NCBI GenBank assembly: GCA_965116625.1
Contig: OZ220717.1
Span: forward strand, 1,922,001-1,986,000
Reading direction: 5' to 3'
DNA: 64,000 nucleotides
DNA from: VXNE01 sp965116625
GTDB taxonomy: Bacteria > Pseudomonadota > Gammaproteobacteria > Pseudomonadales > Azotimanducaceae
The position numbers and the translations under genes were made by a program. The notes under the pieces are model-generated. The model made no database searches. It was not told where the DNA came from and worked only from the letters and a program-made list of their open reading frames with translations. The stretch's first letter is position 1, and each line of letters opens with the position of its first letter. This document shows, one piece after another, positions 1-8,274 of the stretch.

Positions 1-244
1 TGCGGAAGGAGGACTCCTCCTGGTTCCAGATGACCTGTTCCATGGCCGATGCGCCGCGCCCGCCGTATTCCCTGGGCCAACGGATGCAGGCCCAGCCGGC
101 CTCGTACTTGCGCATTTGCCAGAGCTTTGCACGCTGGACCTCGTCGAGGCCCTCGAGTTCCTCCTTGGAGGGAACATTGGCGCTGAGCCAGGCCCGCGCT
201 TCCTCACGGAACGCAGCTTCTTCGGGGGTGTCGCTAAAGTCCAT
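1..244 (-). CDS. Acyl-CoA dehydrogenase, N-terminal part (runs off window)
   Basis: The first 81 codons of an acyl-CoA dehydrogenase are visible; the gene continues past the left edge. The ATG at 244 gives MDFSDTPEEAAFREEARAWL, the usual amphipathic N-terminal helix of the family, followed by the WPREYGGRGAS segment that precedes the FAD/substrate domain. The enzyme would oxidise an acyl-CoA to the 2-enoyl-CoA using FAD. It lies 13 bp downstream of a second, shorter acyl-CoA dehydrogenase on the same strand. Such adjacent unequal pairs often form heterotetrameric (alpha2beta2) enzymes for bulky substrates such as steroid side chains; that reading is inference. Substrate unknown. Confidence 0.88.
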   Translation of the reverse strand, partial: MDFSDTPEEAAFREEARAWLSANVPSKEELEGLDEVQRAKLWQMRKYEAGWACIRWPREYGGRGASAMEQVIWNQEESSFR

Positions 245-257
245 GGTGCGTCTCCTC

Positions 258-1376
258 TCAGGCCGCCTGGCCCGCCTCGACGGCGGAGATGAGCCGGTCC
301 TGCCAGATGCGTTCGCTGCCGATGTTCACCGACAGCAGCTTCGACCGCCGGTAGTGGAACTGGCAGTCGAACTCCCAGGTAAAACCCATCCCGCCGTGGG
401 TCTGGATGTTCTCCTTGGCAGCGAAGTAGTAGGCCTGGATCGCGCTGACCCGTGCCGTCGCCGCCGCCAGGGGCAGTTCGCCGGCGTCCGTCGACAGCGC
501 CCACGCCCCGTAGTAGCAGTTCGAGCGCGCGAGGGTGTTCTTGACGAACATGTTGGCGAGCTTGTGCTTGATGGCCTGGAATCCGGCGATCGGCCGCCCG
601 AAGGCGTAGCGGCCCATGGCGTACTCCTTCGCCTGCTCGAGCGCGGCGTTCGCCCCGCCAACCTGCTCCCAGGCGAACAGCACCGCGGCGCGATCGAGAA
701 TCCTGCGCGTGAGGGCCCAGCCTTCTCCCTCGGTGCCGAGTGGGTCCGCCGCGGCGTTGTCGAAGTCGATCCTGGCGTGGGACCGGGTCGGATCCAGGGT
801 GGCAACCGCAGTTCGTGTCACGCCATCGGCCTCGAGTGGCACGAGGCAGAGACTTGCGCCGTCGCCCGAATCGCATCTGGCGACCACCACGGCGAAATCC
901 GCGACATCGCCGTCGGCCACCGGCAGCTTCGTTCCCGTCAGGCTGCCGTTGTCGAATGACGTCGCGAGCCCCTCCGGTGAGGCCTGTCCTTCCGATTCGG
1001 TGAGCGCAAACGTACCGATGGCGGAACCGGAGGCGAGTTTCGGCAACCAGGCCTGCCTCTGTGCGTCGCTTCCGGCCAGGAGCAGCGCTTCCGTTGCCAG
1101 GTACACCGACGATGAGAAAGGCACCGGCGCGACGACGCGGCCAAGCTCTTCCGCGATCACGCACAGCTCCAGGTAGGAAAGCCCCAGGCCGCCGTGCTTT
1201 TCCGGGATCGTGGCGGCGGTCCAGCCCATGTCCGCAATGCCCTTGAAGAGCTCGGCGTCGAACGACTCGTCGCCTTCCAGGACTGCGCGCACGGCGCCCG
1301 GCGGACACTTGTCCGCGAGGAATCCCGCCGCCTGTTCGCGAAGCAGGTTCTGCTCGTCTGAAAATTCGAAGTTCAC
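258..1376 (-). CDS. Acyl-CoA dehydrogenase, 372 aa
   Basis: A complete acyl-CoA dehydrogenase. The GTG at 1376 is chosen because the family N-terminus (VNFEFSDEQNLLREQAAGFL) begins there; the open frame upstream of it has no homologous look. The N-terminal helical domain is followed by the middle beta domain (FALTESEGQ) and a C-terminal helical domain with the signature THGGMGFTWEFD around residues 330-342. At 372 aa it is slightly shorter than classical family members. It sits 13 bp upstream of the second acyl-CoA dehydrogenase gene, so the two are probably co-transcribed and may form a two-subunit enzyme. Divergent from nadE. Confidence 0.88.
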   Translation of the reverse strand: MNFEFSDEQNLLREQAAGFLADKCPPGAVRAVLEGDESFDAELFKGIADMGWTAATIPEKHGGLGLSYLELCVIAEELGRVVAPVPFSSSVYLATEALLLAGSDAQRQAWLPKLASGSAIGTFALTESEGQASPEGLATSFDNGSLTGTKLPVADGDVADFAVVVARCDSGDGASLCLVPLEADGVTRTAVATLDPTRSHARIDFDNAAADPLGTEGEGWALTRRILDRAAVLFAWEQVGGANAALEQAKEYAMGRYAFGRPIAGFQAIKHKLANMFVKNTLARSNCYYGAWALSTDAGELPLAAATARVSAIQAYYFAAKENIQTHGGMGFTWEFDCQFHYRRSKLLSVNIGSERIWQDRLISAVEAGQAA

Positions 1377-1499
1377 GCTGGTTCCGCGTCTGTCCAGTGG
1401 TTTTTCAGGCAGCGGATTGTACGTTGAGTTCACCGGATTCTCATTGATCCGAACGCCCGCGCCGTCTCGCTCGCGACCCTTCCGGGCTACAATCGCCGG

Positions 1500-3419
1500 A
1501 TGGACTATGCGCAGTTCGGTTTTGTTCGCGCCGCGGCGGCGGCGCCGCGCGTGCACGTTGCCGATCCGGCGGCCAATGCGGCGGCGCTTCTCGATACCTA
1601 TCGGGAACTTGTGGAGGCTGGCGCATCGCTGGTGGTGACGCCTGAACTCGGGATCACGGGCTACAGCTGCGAAGATCTGTTCGGCGCCGAGGATCTGCTG
1701 GCGGCCGCGTGGCAGGCACTTGCCCTGGTAGCCGGCGAAACCGGCGACACGGCATTGGTGGTCGGTGCCCCCTGGCGCCTGCCCGACGGGCGTCTGCTGA
1801 ATGCCGGTTTCGTGTGCGCACGCGGACGCGTGGTGGGTGCGGTGCCGAAGTCGGCCCTGCCGAACCACGAGGAGTACTACGAGAAGCGCTGGTTCGCTTC
1901 CGGAGAAGATGTGGCCGTGGCGGTGGAGGATGATCGGCTCGGCCATTTCGCAATGAACCCGCGACAACTGTTCGACCTCGATGGTGCGCGTTTCGCGGTG
2001 GAGGTCTGCGAAGACCTCTGGTCTCCTGCGCCACCGAGCGTGGGCCACGCCCTTGCGGGTGCAGACATCGTCGTCAACCTTTCCGCCAGCAACGAACTGG
2101 TGTCAAAGGCCGGCTACCGGCGCGACCTCGTGCGCATGCAGAGCGCGCGGCTCGCGTGCGGCTACCTGTATGCGTCGAGCGGCCCCTCGGAATCCACCAA
2201 GGATGTCGTATACGGTGGCCACCTGTTGGCTGCGGAGAACGGCTGGATGCTCGGGGAGTCGGAACGTTTTCGGCTAGATGGCGGGAGTCTTTCAGTCGAC
2301 TTTGACTGGCAGAGAATTCGTCGCGAGCGCGGTCACAACTCGACGTTCGCCGGCAGCCGTCGAGGCGATGCCTATCCGGTGGTGGCGTCCGGCGCGCGGC
2401 AGAGCCTCGAGGACACGCTCCGCCGCTATCCGAAACACCCGTTCGTGCCGGACGACGAGCACGAGTTCGATGCACGGGCGCGAGACGTGCTCGCGATTCA
2501 GTCGACGGGTCTGGCGCGGCGGCTTCGGGCAGCCGGGAGCACGACCCCCGTCATCGGTCTTTCCGGCGGACTCGACTCCACGCTGGCGTTCCTCGTCTGT
2601 CTCGATGCGCTGGCGCTGAACGACCTGGGTCTCGATTCGCTGCAAGCGATCACCATGCCCGGCCCGGGCACCAGCGAGCATACCAATGCATCGGCGAAGC
2701 AACTGGCAGAGGCAGCGGGCGCTGCCATCCGGGAGATCCCCATCGAGGCAGCGGTGCGGACCCACCTGGACGACATAGGTCACAACGGCACCTATGACGT
2801 GACGTTCGAGAACGTCCAGGCCCGCGAACGCACGCAGATTCTCTTCGACGTGGCGAATCAGACGGGAGGCATCGTCGTGGGCACCGGCGACCTTTCCGAG
2901 CTCGCTCTCGGCTGGTGCACCTTCAACGCGGATCACATGGCGCACTACAACGTCAATGCGAGTGTGCCGAAATCGATGGTCGCCTATCTCGTCCGCTGGT
3001 ACGGCCGTCACCGCGCGGGAGCTGCTCTGGCAGCCGTGCTGGAACGCGTGCTCGACACTCCCATCACGCCGGAACTCGTGCCGTCCGAGAGCGGTGCGTT
3101 GACGCAGAGAACGGAGTCGATAATCGGGCCCTACGAACTGCACGACTTTTTCCTGTACCACTACATCCGCACCGGGGCGGCGCCCGACAAGATCTACGCA
3201 CTGGCGAGGGTCGCGTTCGGGAAAGACTACCCGGGCGATGAGATCAGGCACTGGCTCAAGGTGTTCTTCCGACGTTTCTTTGAAGCCCAGTTCAAACGTA
3301 CGACGCTGCCTGCGGGCCCCAAGGTGGGTACCGTGAGCCTGTCTCCCCGCGGCGACTGGCGAATGCCGGACGAAGCCAATGCGAATGCGGCGCTCAAATC
3401 ACTGGAGCAAATGGAATGA
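1500..3419 (+). CDS. nadE: Glutamine-dependent NAD+ synthetase
   Basis: Converts nicotinate adenine dinucleotide to NAD+ with ATP, taking ammonia from glutamine; the last step of NAD synthesis. The 639-aa protein has the two-domain form: an N-terminal nitrilase-type glutaminase with the Glu-Lys-Cys triad visible as E49 (TPELGITGY), K117 (PKSALPNHEEYYEKR) and C170 (VEVCEDLW), then a synthetase domain with the PP-loop SGGLDS at residues 355-360. Length is typical for the family. The stop codon overlaps the start of the next gene (ATGA), so the two are translationally coupled. nadD, another NAD gene, is at 35 kb in this window. Confidence 0.96.
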   Translation: MDYAQFGFVRAAAAAPRVHVADPAANAAALLDTYRELVEAGASLVVTPELGITGYSCEDLFGAEDLLAAAWQALALVAGETGDTALVVGAPWRLPDGRLLNAGFVCARGRVVGAVPKSALPNHEEYYEKRWFASGEDVAVAVEDDRLGHFAMNPRQLFDLDGARFAVEVCEDLWSPAPPSVGHALAGADIVVNLSASNELVSKAGYRRDLVRMQSARLACGYLYASSGPSESTKDVVYGGHLLAAENGWMLGESERFRLDGGSLSVDFDWQRIRRERGHNSTFAGSRRGDAYPVVASGARQSLEDTLRRYPKHPFVPDDEHEFDARARDVLAIQSTGLARRLRAAGSTTPVIGLSGGLDSTLAFLVCLDALALNDLGLDSLQAITMPGPGTSEHTNASAKQLAEAAGAAIREIPIEAAVRTHLDDIGHNGTYDVTFENVQARERTQILFDVANQTGGIVVGTGDLSELALGWCTFNADHMAHYNVNASVPKSMVAYLVRWYGRHRAGAALAAVLERVLDTPITPELVPSESGALTQRTESIIGPYELHDFFLYHYIRTGAAPDKIYALARVAFGKDYPGDEIRHWLKVFFRRFFEAQFKRTTLPAGPKVGTVSLSPRGDWRMPDEANANAALKSLEQME

Positions 3420-4345
3420 TCGGGTTCGGACGACGAGCCACAGCGTTTTTTTTCTTCGCAGCGGCCCTCTGTGTCGACGCCCAGCCGGTAGAGCCGCACT
3501 GCGGTGAGGAGGGCGTGTGGATACAGATGCTCGGGTCCGGTGGGGTGGAACTCGACGATCGCCGCAGTGCGGCCAGCTACCTCGTCTGGCTGGACGCTCG
3601 CGCGGTGCTGCTGGTCGACCCGGGCCCGGGCAGTTCCCTGCGCTTCGACGAGGCGGGCGCCGAGTTCGCGGACCTGGACGCCATTGTCTTCACGAACCTG
3701 CTCGCCGAGCGCACCGCGGACTTTCCGGGCTTTGTCGCGGGCTCCTTCAATGCCGAGAGAGTCCGTCCGCTGACTGTCCTCGGACCGGATGGCGACGACG
3801 CTTATCCGTCGACCCGGGAATTTGTCGAACGCCTTATCGGACCCGGCGGGGCGTACGCGCACCTGGCTGGATACCTGTCGTTCAGGAGTCCTGGTGGATA
3901 CAAGATCAACACCCGCAACGTGCCGGCGATGGGGCAGCGCCGTTGGGCCGGTTTCGGCACGAAGAACCTGAGCCTGTCGGCGGTTCCCGTGCATCACGGC
4001 GATGTGCCGAGCCTTGCATGGCGCGCGGAGGTGGCGGGGCACTCGCTGGTGTTCACCGGGAACTTCAACAATCGCAACGACATCGTCGCGGATTTTGCCA
4101 GGGATGCCGACGCGCTGGTGATTCACCTGGCGATTCCGGAGTTCGCCCGGGGCGCGGTGCGGGAGCGGTTCGTGCGGCCCTCCCAGATCGGCCGCATCGC
4201 CAGCCGGGCTAACGTCGGGTCGGTGTATCTCGGCCACAGGACGACCCGCACGCTGGGCCGCGAGAGCGCCAGCCGGGACGCTCTCAACGAACACTATACG
4301 GGTCCCCTGGTGTTTGCCGACGAGCTAGAATGCTGGGGCTTGTAA
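3416..4345 (+). CDS. Exported metallo-beta-lactamase-fold protein with degenerate metal site
   Basis: A 309-aa protein with a short hydrophobic N-terminus ending near CVDAQP, so probably exported. It then follows the MBL fold: WIQMLGSGG, ASYLVWLDARAVLLVDPGPG and a late VYLGHRT. The core HxHxDH metal motif should follow the strand AIVFTN, but reads N-L-L-A-E-R, and the later metal aspartate position reads TGNFNNRND. Only scattered histidines remain (HHGD, LGHR), so a normal binuclear zinc site looks unlikely. This is either a pseudoenzyme or a ligand-binding protein. It overlaps nadE by 4 bp, which ties its expression to NAD synthetase, but no functional link is known to me. Confidence 0.72.
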   Translation: MIGFGRRATAFFFFAAALCVDAQPVEPHCGEEGVWIQMLGSGGVELDDRRSAASYLVWLDARAVLLVDPGPGSSLRFDEAGAEFADLDAIVFTNLLAERTADFPGFVAGSFNAERVRPLTVLGPDGDDAYPSTREFVERLIGPGGAYAHLAGYLSFRSPGGYKINTRNVPAMGQRRWAGFGTKNLSLSAVPVHHGDVPSLAWRAEVAGHSLVFTGNFNNRNDIVADFARDADALVIHLAIPEFARGAVRERFVRPSQIGRIASRANVGSVYLGHRTTRTLGRESASRDALNEHYTGPLVFADELECWGL

Positions 4346-4367
4346 CAGCGAACCGACGGAGAAAGGC

Positions 4368-4490
4368 ATGGGGAAAGGAGACGTCCGTACACGGCGTGGA
4401 AAGATCAACCGCGGCACCTACGGCGTAAGCCGGCCGAAGAAGGAGAAGAAGCGCAAGGCCGCAACAGATGCGCGAGGCCGCAGATCCTGA
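4368..4490 (+). CDS. 30S ribosomal protein THX (bTHX)
   Basis: A 40-residue, highly basic protein starting MGKGDVRTRRGKINRGTYG. This is the hallmark sequence of bTHX, a small protein that packs into the head of the 30S ribosomal subunit. It continues with SRPKKEKKRKAATDARGRRS, a lysine/arginine tail. A purine-rich ribosome-binding site (GGAGAAAGG) lies just upstream of the ATG. It is very short and easily missed by gene callers. It lies between the nadE pair and an amidase gene, all on the same strand. Confidence 0.9.
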   Translation: MGKGDVRTRRGKINRGTYGVSRPKKEKKRKAATDARGRRS

Positions 4491-4529
4491 CGGCGGCAAG
4501 CGAAGCTGTCAGGGTCAGCAACGTGACGC

Positions 4530-5954
4530 ATGTCCGCGTCCGATGACCTGTGCTTCATGTCTGCCGTGGCGCAGCGCCACCTCCTGGACACGGGAGAGGT
4601 CAGCGCCCTCGAACTCCTCGACGCCCATATAGACCGGATCGAACGTTACGACGGGACACTCAACGCCGTTGTCACGCGGTGTTTCGACGAGGCCCGGGAA
4701 GTAGCGGCAAAGGACGCGATGCACGGCCCCCTGGCCGGCCTTCCCATCGCGCACAAGGACCTGGTACCCACCCGGGGACTCCGGACCACCTACGGTTCGG
4801 TCCTCCATGCGGACAACATCCCGACGGCGGACGCGCTCATCGTGGCGCGCATCAAGGCTGCGGGAGCGATCACGCTGGGCAAGACCAATACGCCCGAATT
4901 CGGTGCGGGGTCGCAGACCTTCAACCGCGTGTTCGGCGCGACGCGCAATCCCTACGATGTCTCGCGGACGTGCGGAGGCAGCAGCGGTGGCGCGGCGGTC
5001 GCGCTGGCTGCGCGCCTGTTGCCGATCGCCGATGGTAGCGACACCGGGGGCTCGCTGCGCAATCCCGCCGCATTCTGCAACGTGGTCGGTTTTCGGCCAT
5101 CGCCGGGACGTGTCCCGTCCGAATCGGGCGGTTCCGGTCTGCGCGACCTTTCGACGTCCGGCCCGATGGCGCGGAGCGTCGACGACACGGCGTTGCTGTT
5201 CTCCGCCATCGCCGGACCGCACGATGGCGTGACGGGGGTGCTGACAGAACCGGGCGCGACTTTTCGACGCGTCCGGGCGACCGCACTTGCTGGCCTCAGG
5301 GTGGCTGTGACGGAGGATTTCGGCGGTCTGCCGGTGCAGACCGAGATACGGGACGCGGTCCGTGGGGTCGCGTCGAAGATGGAAGCAGCTGGAGCCCGCG
5401 TAGTAGAGGACTGTCCGGACCTTGCCGACGCCACCCGCATTTTCCACGTGCTTCGCGCGGCCCGCTTTCGGTCCCGGTTCGGTGACCTGGGCGCACAGGA
5501 GAAGGCCCAGCTCAGGGACACGATCATCTGGAATACCGAAGCCGGTGAGGCGCTCACGCCTCGGGACGAAGACTGGGCAATCCGCGCCCGCTCGGCCCTT
5601 GTCGCCCGCGTGGCAACTTTTTTTCGGCAGGTGGATATCCTTCTCGGGCCGACGACACAGGTGCTCCCGTTCGATGTCGGGACCGACTGGGTGCGCGAGA
5701 TCGAGGGACGGCAGATGCAGACCTACATCGACTGGATGCAGAGTTGCAGCTGGATCACGGTCACCTGCTGTCCTGCCCTGTCACTTCCTGGCGGATTCGC
5801 GTCCGGGCTGCCGGTCGGCGTGCAGTTGATCGCGCCGATGCGGCGTGACAGGTTCCTGCTGTCGGTCGCCAAGGCGGTGGAATCGATCACGGGATATGGC
5901 GGGATCGCGCCGGACCTGTCGTCCCTGCAACCTCCAAGGACAAGACATGACTGA
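4530..5954 (+). CDS. Amidase (amidase-signature family)
   Basis: A 474-aa amidase-signature hydrolase. The Ser-cisSer-Lys triad is visible: K76 in LPIAHKDLVP, the cis-serine in the CGGSSGG motif (residues 148-154) and nucleophile S175 in GSDTGGSLRNPA. Family members hydrolyse linear amides; GatA and urea-amide amidohydrolases are relatives, but no GatB/C or allophanate module is present, so this is a stand-alone enzyme of unknown substrate. Its last 8 bp overlap the next gene, an NAD(P)-dependent dehydrogenase, which implies an operon and perhaps a shared catabolic route. Confidence 0.9.
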   Translation: MSASDDLCFMSAVAQRHLLDTGEVSALELLDAHIDRIERYDGTLNAVVTRCFDEAREVAAKDAMHGPLAGLPIAHKDLVPTRGLRTTYGSVLHADNIPTADALIVARIKAAGAITLGKTNTPEFGAGSQTFNRVFGATRNPYDVSRTCGGSSGGAAVALAARLLPIADGSDTGGSLRNPAAFCNVVGFRPSPGRVPSESGGSGLRDLSTSGPMARSVDDTALLFSAIAGPHDGVTGVLTEPGATFRRVRATALAGLRVAVTEDFGGLPVQTEIRDAVRGVASKMEAAGARVVEDCPDLADATRIFHVLRAARFRSRFGDLGAQEKAQLRDTIIWNTEAGEALTPRDEDWAIRARSALVARVATFFRQVDILLGPTTQVLPFDVGTDWVREIEGRQMQTYIDWMQSCSWITVTCCPALSLPGGFASGLPVGVQLIAPMRRDRFLLSVAKAVESITGYGGIAPDLSSLQPPRTRHD

Positions 5955-6771
5955 GTCAATCCTGCTTCTGCACCCGGGAGAGATGGGTGCATCCATCGGT
6001 GCCGCGTTGCGCGGCAACAACCATCCTGTCCGGTGGGTTGCGCGGAGTCGCAGCGATGCGACGCGGCAGCGGGCTGAGGCGGCCGACCTGACGCCAACCG
6101 GAACCCTTGAGGAAGCGTTGGCGAACGTTGATCACGTCGTATCCGTGTGCCCGCCGGATGCCGCGCTGGATGTCGCCCGGAACGTGCGCGATGCCGGGTT
6201 CAGGGGGATCTACGTCGATGCGAACGCGGTTTCGCCGGCGACGTCGAGGTGCCTGTCCGAGATCGCGGGGCGCGACTTCGTCGATGGTGGCATCATCGGT
6301 CCGCCCGCTTGGCGGCCCGGTGCGACGCGCCTGTATCTTTCCGGCGAGCACGCTTCCCGGGTGGCCGCCTGGTTCGAGGGATCCCTGGTCGATGCGCGGG
6401 TGGTCGAGTGTTCGGCGTCGGCGCTCAAGATGTGCTACGCGGCTTACACCAAGGGAACTTCCGCGTTGGTCCTCGCCATTCGAGCGCTGGCGGCATCGCA
6501 GGGGGTCGAGGACGCGTTACTGTCCGAATGGGACATTTCGCAGCCTGGTTTGGCGTCAAGGAGCGATGCGGCTGCCAGGGGAACCAGCCGCAAGGCATGG
6601 CGGTTCGAGGGAGAAATGCAGGAAATTGCGGCCACCTTCGCCGATGCCGCGTTGCCATCCGGATTCCATGCAGCCGCTTCGGACATCTATCGGCGCATGC
6701 GCGGTTTGAAGACCGTGGAGGACGCCGACATCGAACTCGTCATCGCGACGCTGCTGGCGTCCGGAGAGTAA
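5947..6771 (+). CDS. NAD(P)-dependent oxidoreductase, 6-phosphogluconate-dehydrogenase-like (DUF1932)
   Basis: A 274-aa two-domain dehydrogenase. The N-terminal Rossmann strand-loop-helix is ILLLHPGEMGASIG (residues 4-17), in which the first glycine of GxGxxG is replaced. A VSVCPPDAALDVA segment and the catalytic-type FVDGGIIGPPAWRPG follow, as in beta-hydroxyacid/6PGDH enzymes. The C-terminal helical part resembles the DUF1932 dimerisation domain. The ATG at 5947 is used because it begins the Rossmann fold and overlaps the amidase stop. Substrate unknown; coupling to the amidase suggests a shared catabolic step. Confidence 0.82.
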   Translation: MTESILLLHPGEMGASIGAALRGNNHPVRWVARSRSDATRQRAEAADLTPTGTLEEALANVDHVVSVCPPDAALDVARNVRDAGFRGIYVDANAVSPATSRCLSEIAGRDFVDGGIIGPPAWRPGATRLYLSGEHASRVAAWFEGSLVDARVVECSASALKMCYAAYTKGTSALVLAIRALAASQGVEDALLSEWDISQPGLASRSDAAARGTSRKAWRFEGEMQEIAATFADAALPSGFHAAASDIYRRMRGLKTVEDADIELVIATLLASGE

Positions 6772-6895
6772 TCGCGCCTCTCTGCCCCTATATGGCCTGT
6801 CGCGATGTGCGGCGTTTTTTCGTATGCTCGGCAGTTAAGGCTGTGTTGCAGCGGCACGATGTGCGAACATGGCCCTACTTTCGACAGGAGGTCAC

Positions 6896-7240
6896 ATGAA
6901 TTTGATTCGATTACTCGCTGCCCTGCTGGCAGTTGGGGTGCTGGTAGGTTGTGAGCAAGCTGCTGAAGAGCCTGCGGCCCCGGCCGAAGAAGCCGCAGAA
7001 GAGCCGATGGAAGCAGTAGATGTTGAGCCGGCAGCCGACGGCGGCGAAGAGGCTGCGGAAGAGCCCATGACGGAGCTTGAGCCAGCGGCCGAAGGTGGCG
7101 AAGAGGCGGCCGAAGGCGACGCCGAGGCGATGACGGAGCTAGAACCGGCAGCCGAGGCCGACGCAGCGGAGGAAGGCGGTGAGACTGCCGCCGACGCCAT
7201 GGACGCCTCGGAGATGCCTGCCGACGCGGATGACGGCTAG
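6896..7240 (+). CDS. Small acidic Ala/Glu-rich lipoprotein
   Basis: A 114-aa protein whose start at 6896 follows a strong ACAGGAGG ribosome-binding site. Its signal peptide MNLIRLLAALLAVGVLVGC ends in a lipobox (LVGC), so the cysteine should be lipidated and the protein anchored in a membrane. The rest is almost entirely Ala, Glu, Pro, Asp and Gly in imperfect repeats of the type EEPMTELEPAAEGGEEAAE. No fold is recognisable and the mature part is probably disordered and strongly negative. Similar short acidic lipoproteins occur in marine bacteria without assigned function. Low-complexity composition makes homology inference unsafe. Confidence 0.75.
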   Translation: MNLIRLLAALLAVGVLVGCEQAAEEPAAPAEEAAEEPMEAVDVEPAADGGEEAAEEPMTELEPAAEGGEEAAEGDAEAMTELEPAAEADAAEEGGETAADAMDASEMPADADDG

Positions 7241-7266
7241 CCGCTAATCCGCGAGACGATAGCCAA

Positions 7267-7293
7267 GGGAGGTACCTTTGACGGGCACCTCCC
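7267..7293 (+). terminator. Hairpin downstream of the acidic lipoprotein gene
   Basis: GGGAGGT (7267-7273) pairs perfectly with ACCTCCC (7287-7293) across a 13-nt loop, 27 bp after the lipoprotein stop codon. No U-run follows, so it is only a weak intrinsic-terminator candidate. Confidence 0.35.
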
Positions 7294-7557
7294 GAGCGGT
7301 CTGTGGCGTGCTGCCGCAGCCCGTGACATTTTCTCTACTGCGCGCCATCCCTTGCCCTATTACGTAGCAGGGGCGGCGCGTGTGCCTTTGAATTCACCTT
7401 GGCCACCTGTTGTGGGGACATTCGCTTCGGCTGGCTTGCCGAATAGGTGTCGTGGAGTTGGCCTGAATCGGACGCAGCAGCGCTTCGGCGCCGTACAGCC
7501 GTGTTCGGGTCTACTTAGGACAGAGGAAAAGACCAAAACCACCACAGGAGGATAAAG
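7294..7557 (+). other. Intergenic leader before the RNA-binding-protein gene
   Basis: About 260 bp with no credible coding frame between the lipoprotein hairpin and the TTG start of the RRM protein. Long untranslated leaders are common for cold-inducible RNA-binding proteins, so this may be a structured 5' UTR, but I could identify no specific element beyond the AGGAGG ribosome-binding site at its end. Confidence 0.4.
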
Positions 7558-7818
7558 TTGAAGATATACGCAGGAAACCTGCCCTATAGCGTGACTTCGG
7601 AAGCACTCGCGAAGATGTTCGAAGAGCACGGCGCTGTAGACGATGCGCAGGTGATCACCGACAGGGAAACCGGACGTTCCAAGGGATTCGGTTTCATCGA
7701 CATGCCCGACAACGCCGAGGCTGACCAGGCCATCAAGGCGTTCAACGGTACCCAGCTTAGCGGCCGGCAGATCACCGTGAATCAGGCGCGTCCGCGCAGA
7801 GACCGGTTTCGACGTTAG
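7558..7818 (+). CDS. RNA-binding protein, single RRM domain
   Basis: An 86-aa protein consisting of one RNA recognition motif. RNP2 is KIYAGNLPYSV at residues 2-12 and RNP1 is KGFGFIDM near residues 42-49, with the conserved aromatics on the RNA-facing sheet. A short basic tail (RPRRDRFRR) follows. The start is a TTG preceded by a near-perfect AGGAGG, and this initiation site fits the family N-terminus exactly. Bacterial single-RRM proteins are thought to act as RNA chaperones, often cold-induced. It converges with the DUF1801 gene over a shared hairpin. Confidence 0.92.
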   Translation: MKIYAGNLPYSVTSEALAKMFEEHGAVDDAQVITDRETGRSKGFGFIDMPDNAEADQAIKAFNGTQLSGRQITVNQARPRRDRFRR

Positions 7819-7822
7819 AACT

Positions 7823-7855
7823 CGCCCCCTTGGGGTCAATTATTCCCCTTGGGCG
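7823..7855. terminator. Bidirectional terminator-like hairpin
   Basis: Between two convergent genes, CGCCC (7823-7827) can pair with GGGCG (7851-7855) and GGGG (7832-7835) with CCCC (7845-7848), leaving an AT-rich 9-nt loop. The right arm lies inside the last codons of the DUF1801 gene. Position suggests a shared terminator. Confidence 0.4.
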
Positions 7856-8265
7856 TAGCGCCGCCGCATGTCCGCGACGGACTGCCGGATGATCGCTTCC
7901 AGAACGTTCAGGTCGACGTCACGGAGCCTGTTCACGTAGAGGCAGGACTTGCCGGTGCGGTGCTTGCCCAGCCTGGATAGCATCTCCCCGTAGTCATCGA
8001 ACCCGGGCATGACGTACACGGTGAGATTCCGTTTGCCCGGCGACAGGCCGGTGAGGGGCCAATCCCCCTCGCGGTCGCTCGCGTACCTGTAGTGGTAGCT
8101 GCCGAATCCGACGAGTCTGCTTCCCCACATCTTCGGCGGTTCCTGCGTCACCTGCCGCATGATGGCGAGTACGCGCCGGGCGTCCTCGCGCCGGTCCTCG
8201 TTTTCGACGCTATCGAGAAAGCCCTCGACACTGGCGTCGCTGGGCCTGGTTTTCAGGGTAGCCAT
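7840..8265 (-). CDS. DUF1801-family protein
   Basis: A 141-aa protein with the DUF1801 (YdhG-like) fold pattern: ARRVLAIMRQVTQEPPKMWG near residues 28-47, GSYHYRYASDREGDWPLTG, then KRNLTVYVMPGFDDY and GKSCLYVNRLRDVD. The family is widespread, single-domain and of unknown biochemical role. It is the last gene of the bioB-maoC-trpGDC operon, 9 bp after trpC. Its presence there is probably incidental co-transcription; no link to tryptophan synthesis is known. Confidence 0.82.
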   Translation of the reverse strand: MATLKTRPSDASVEGFLDSVENEDRREDARRVLAIMRQVTQEPPKMWGSRLVGFGSYHYRYASDREGDWPLTGLSPGKRNLTVYVMPGFDDYGEMLSRLGKHRTGKSCLYVNRLRDVDLNVLEAIIRQSVADMRRRYAQGE

Positions 8266-8274
8266 CAGTAAGAC

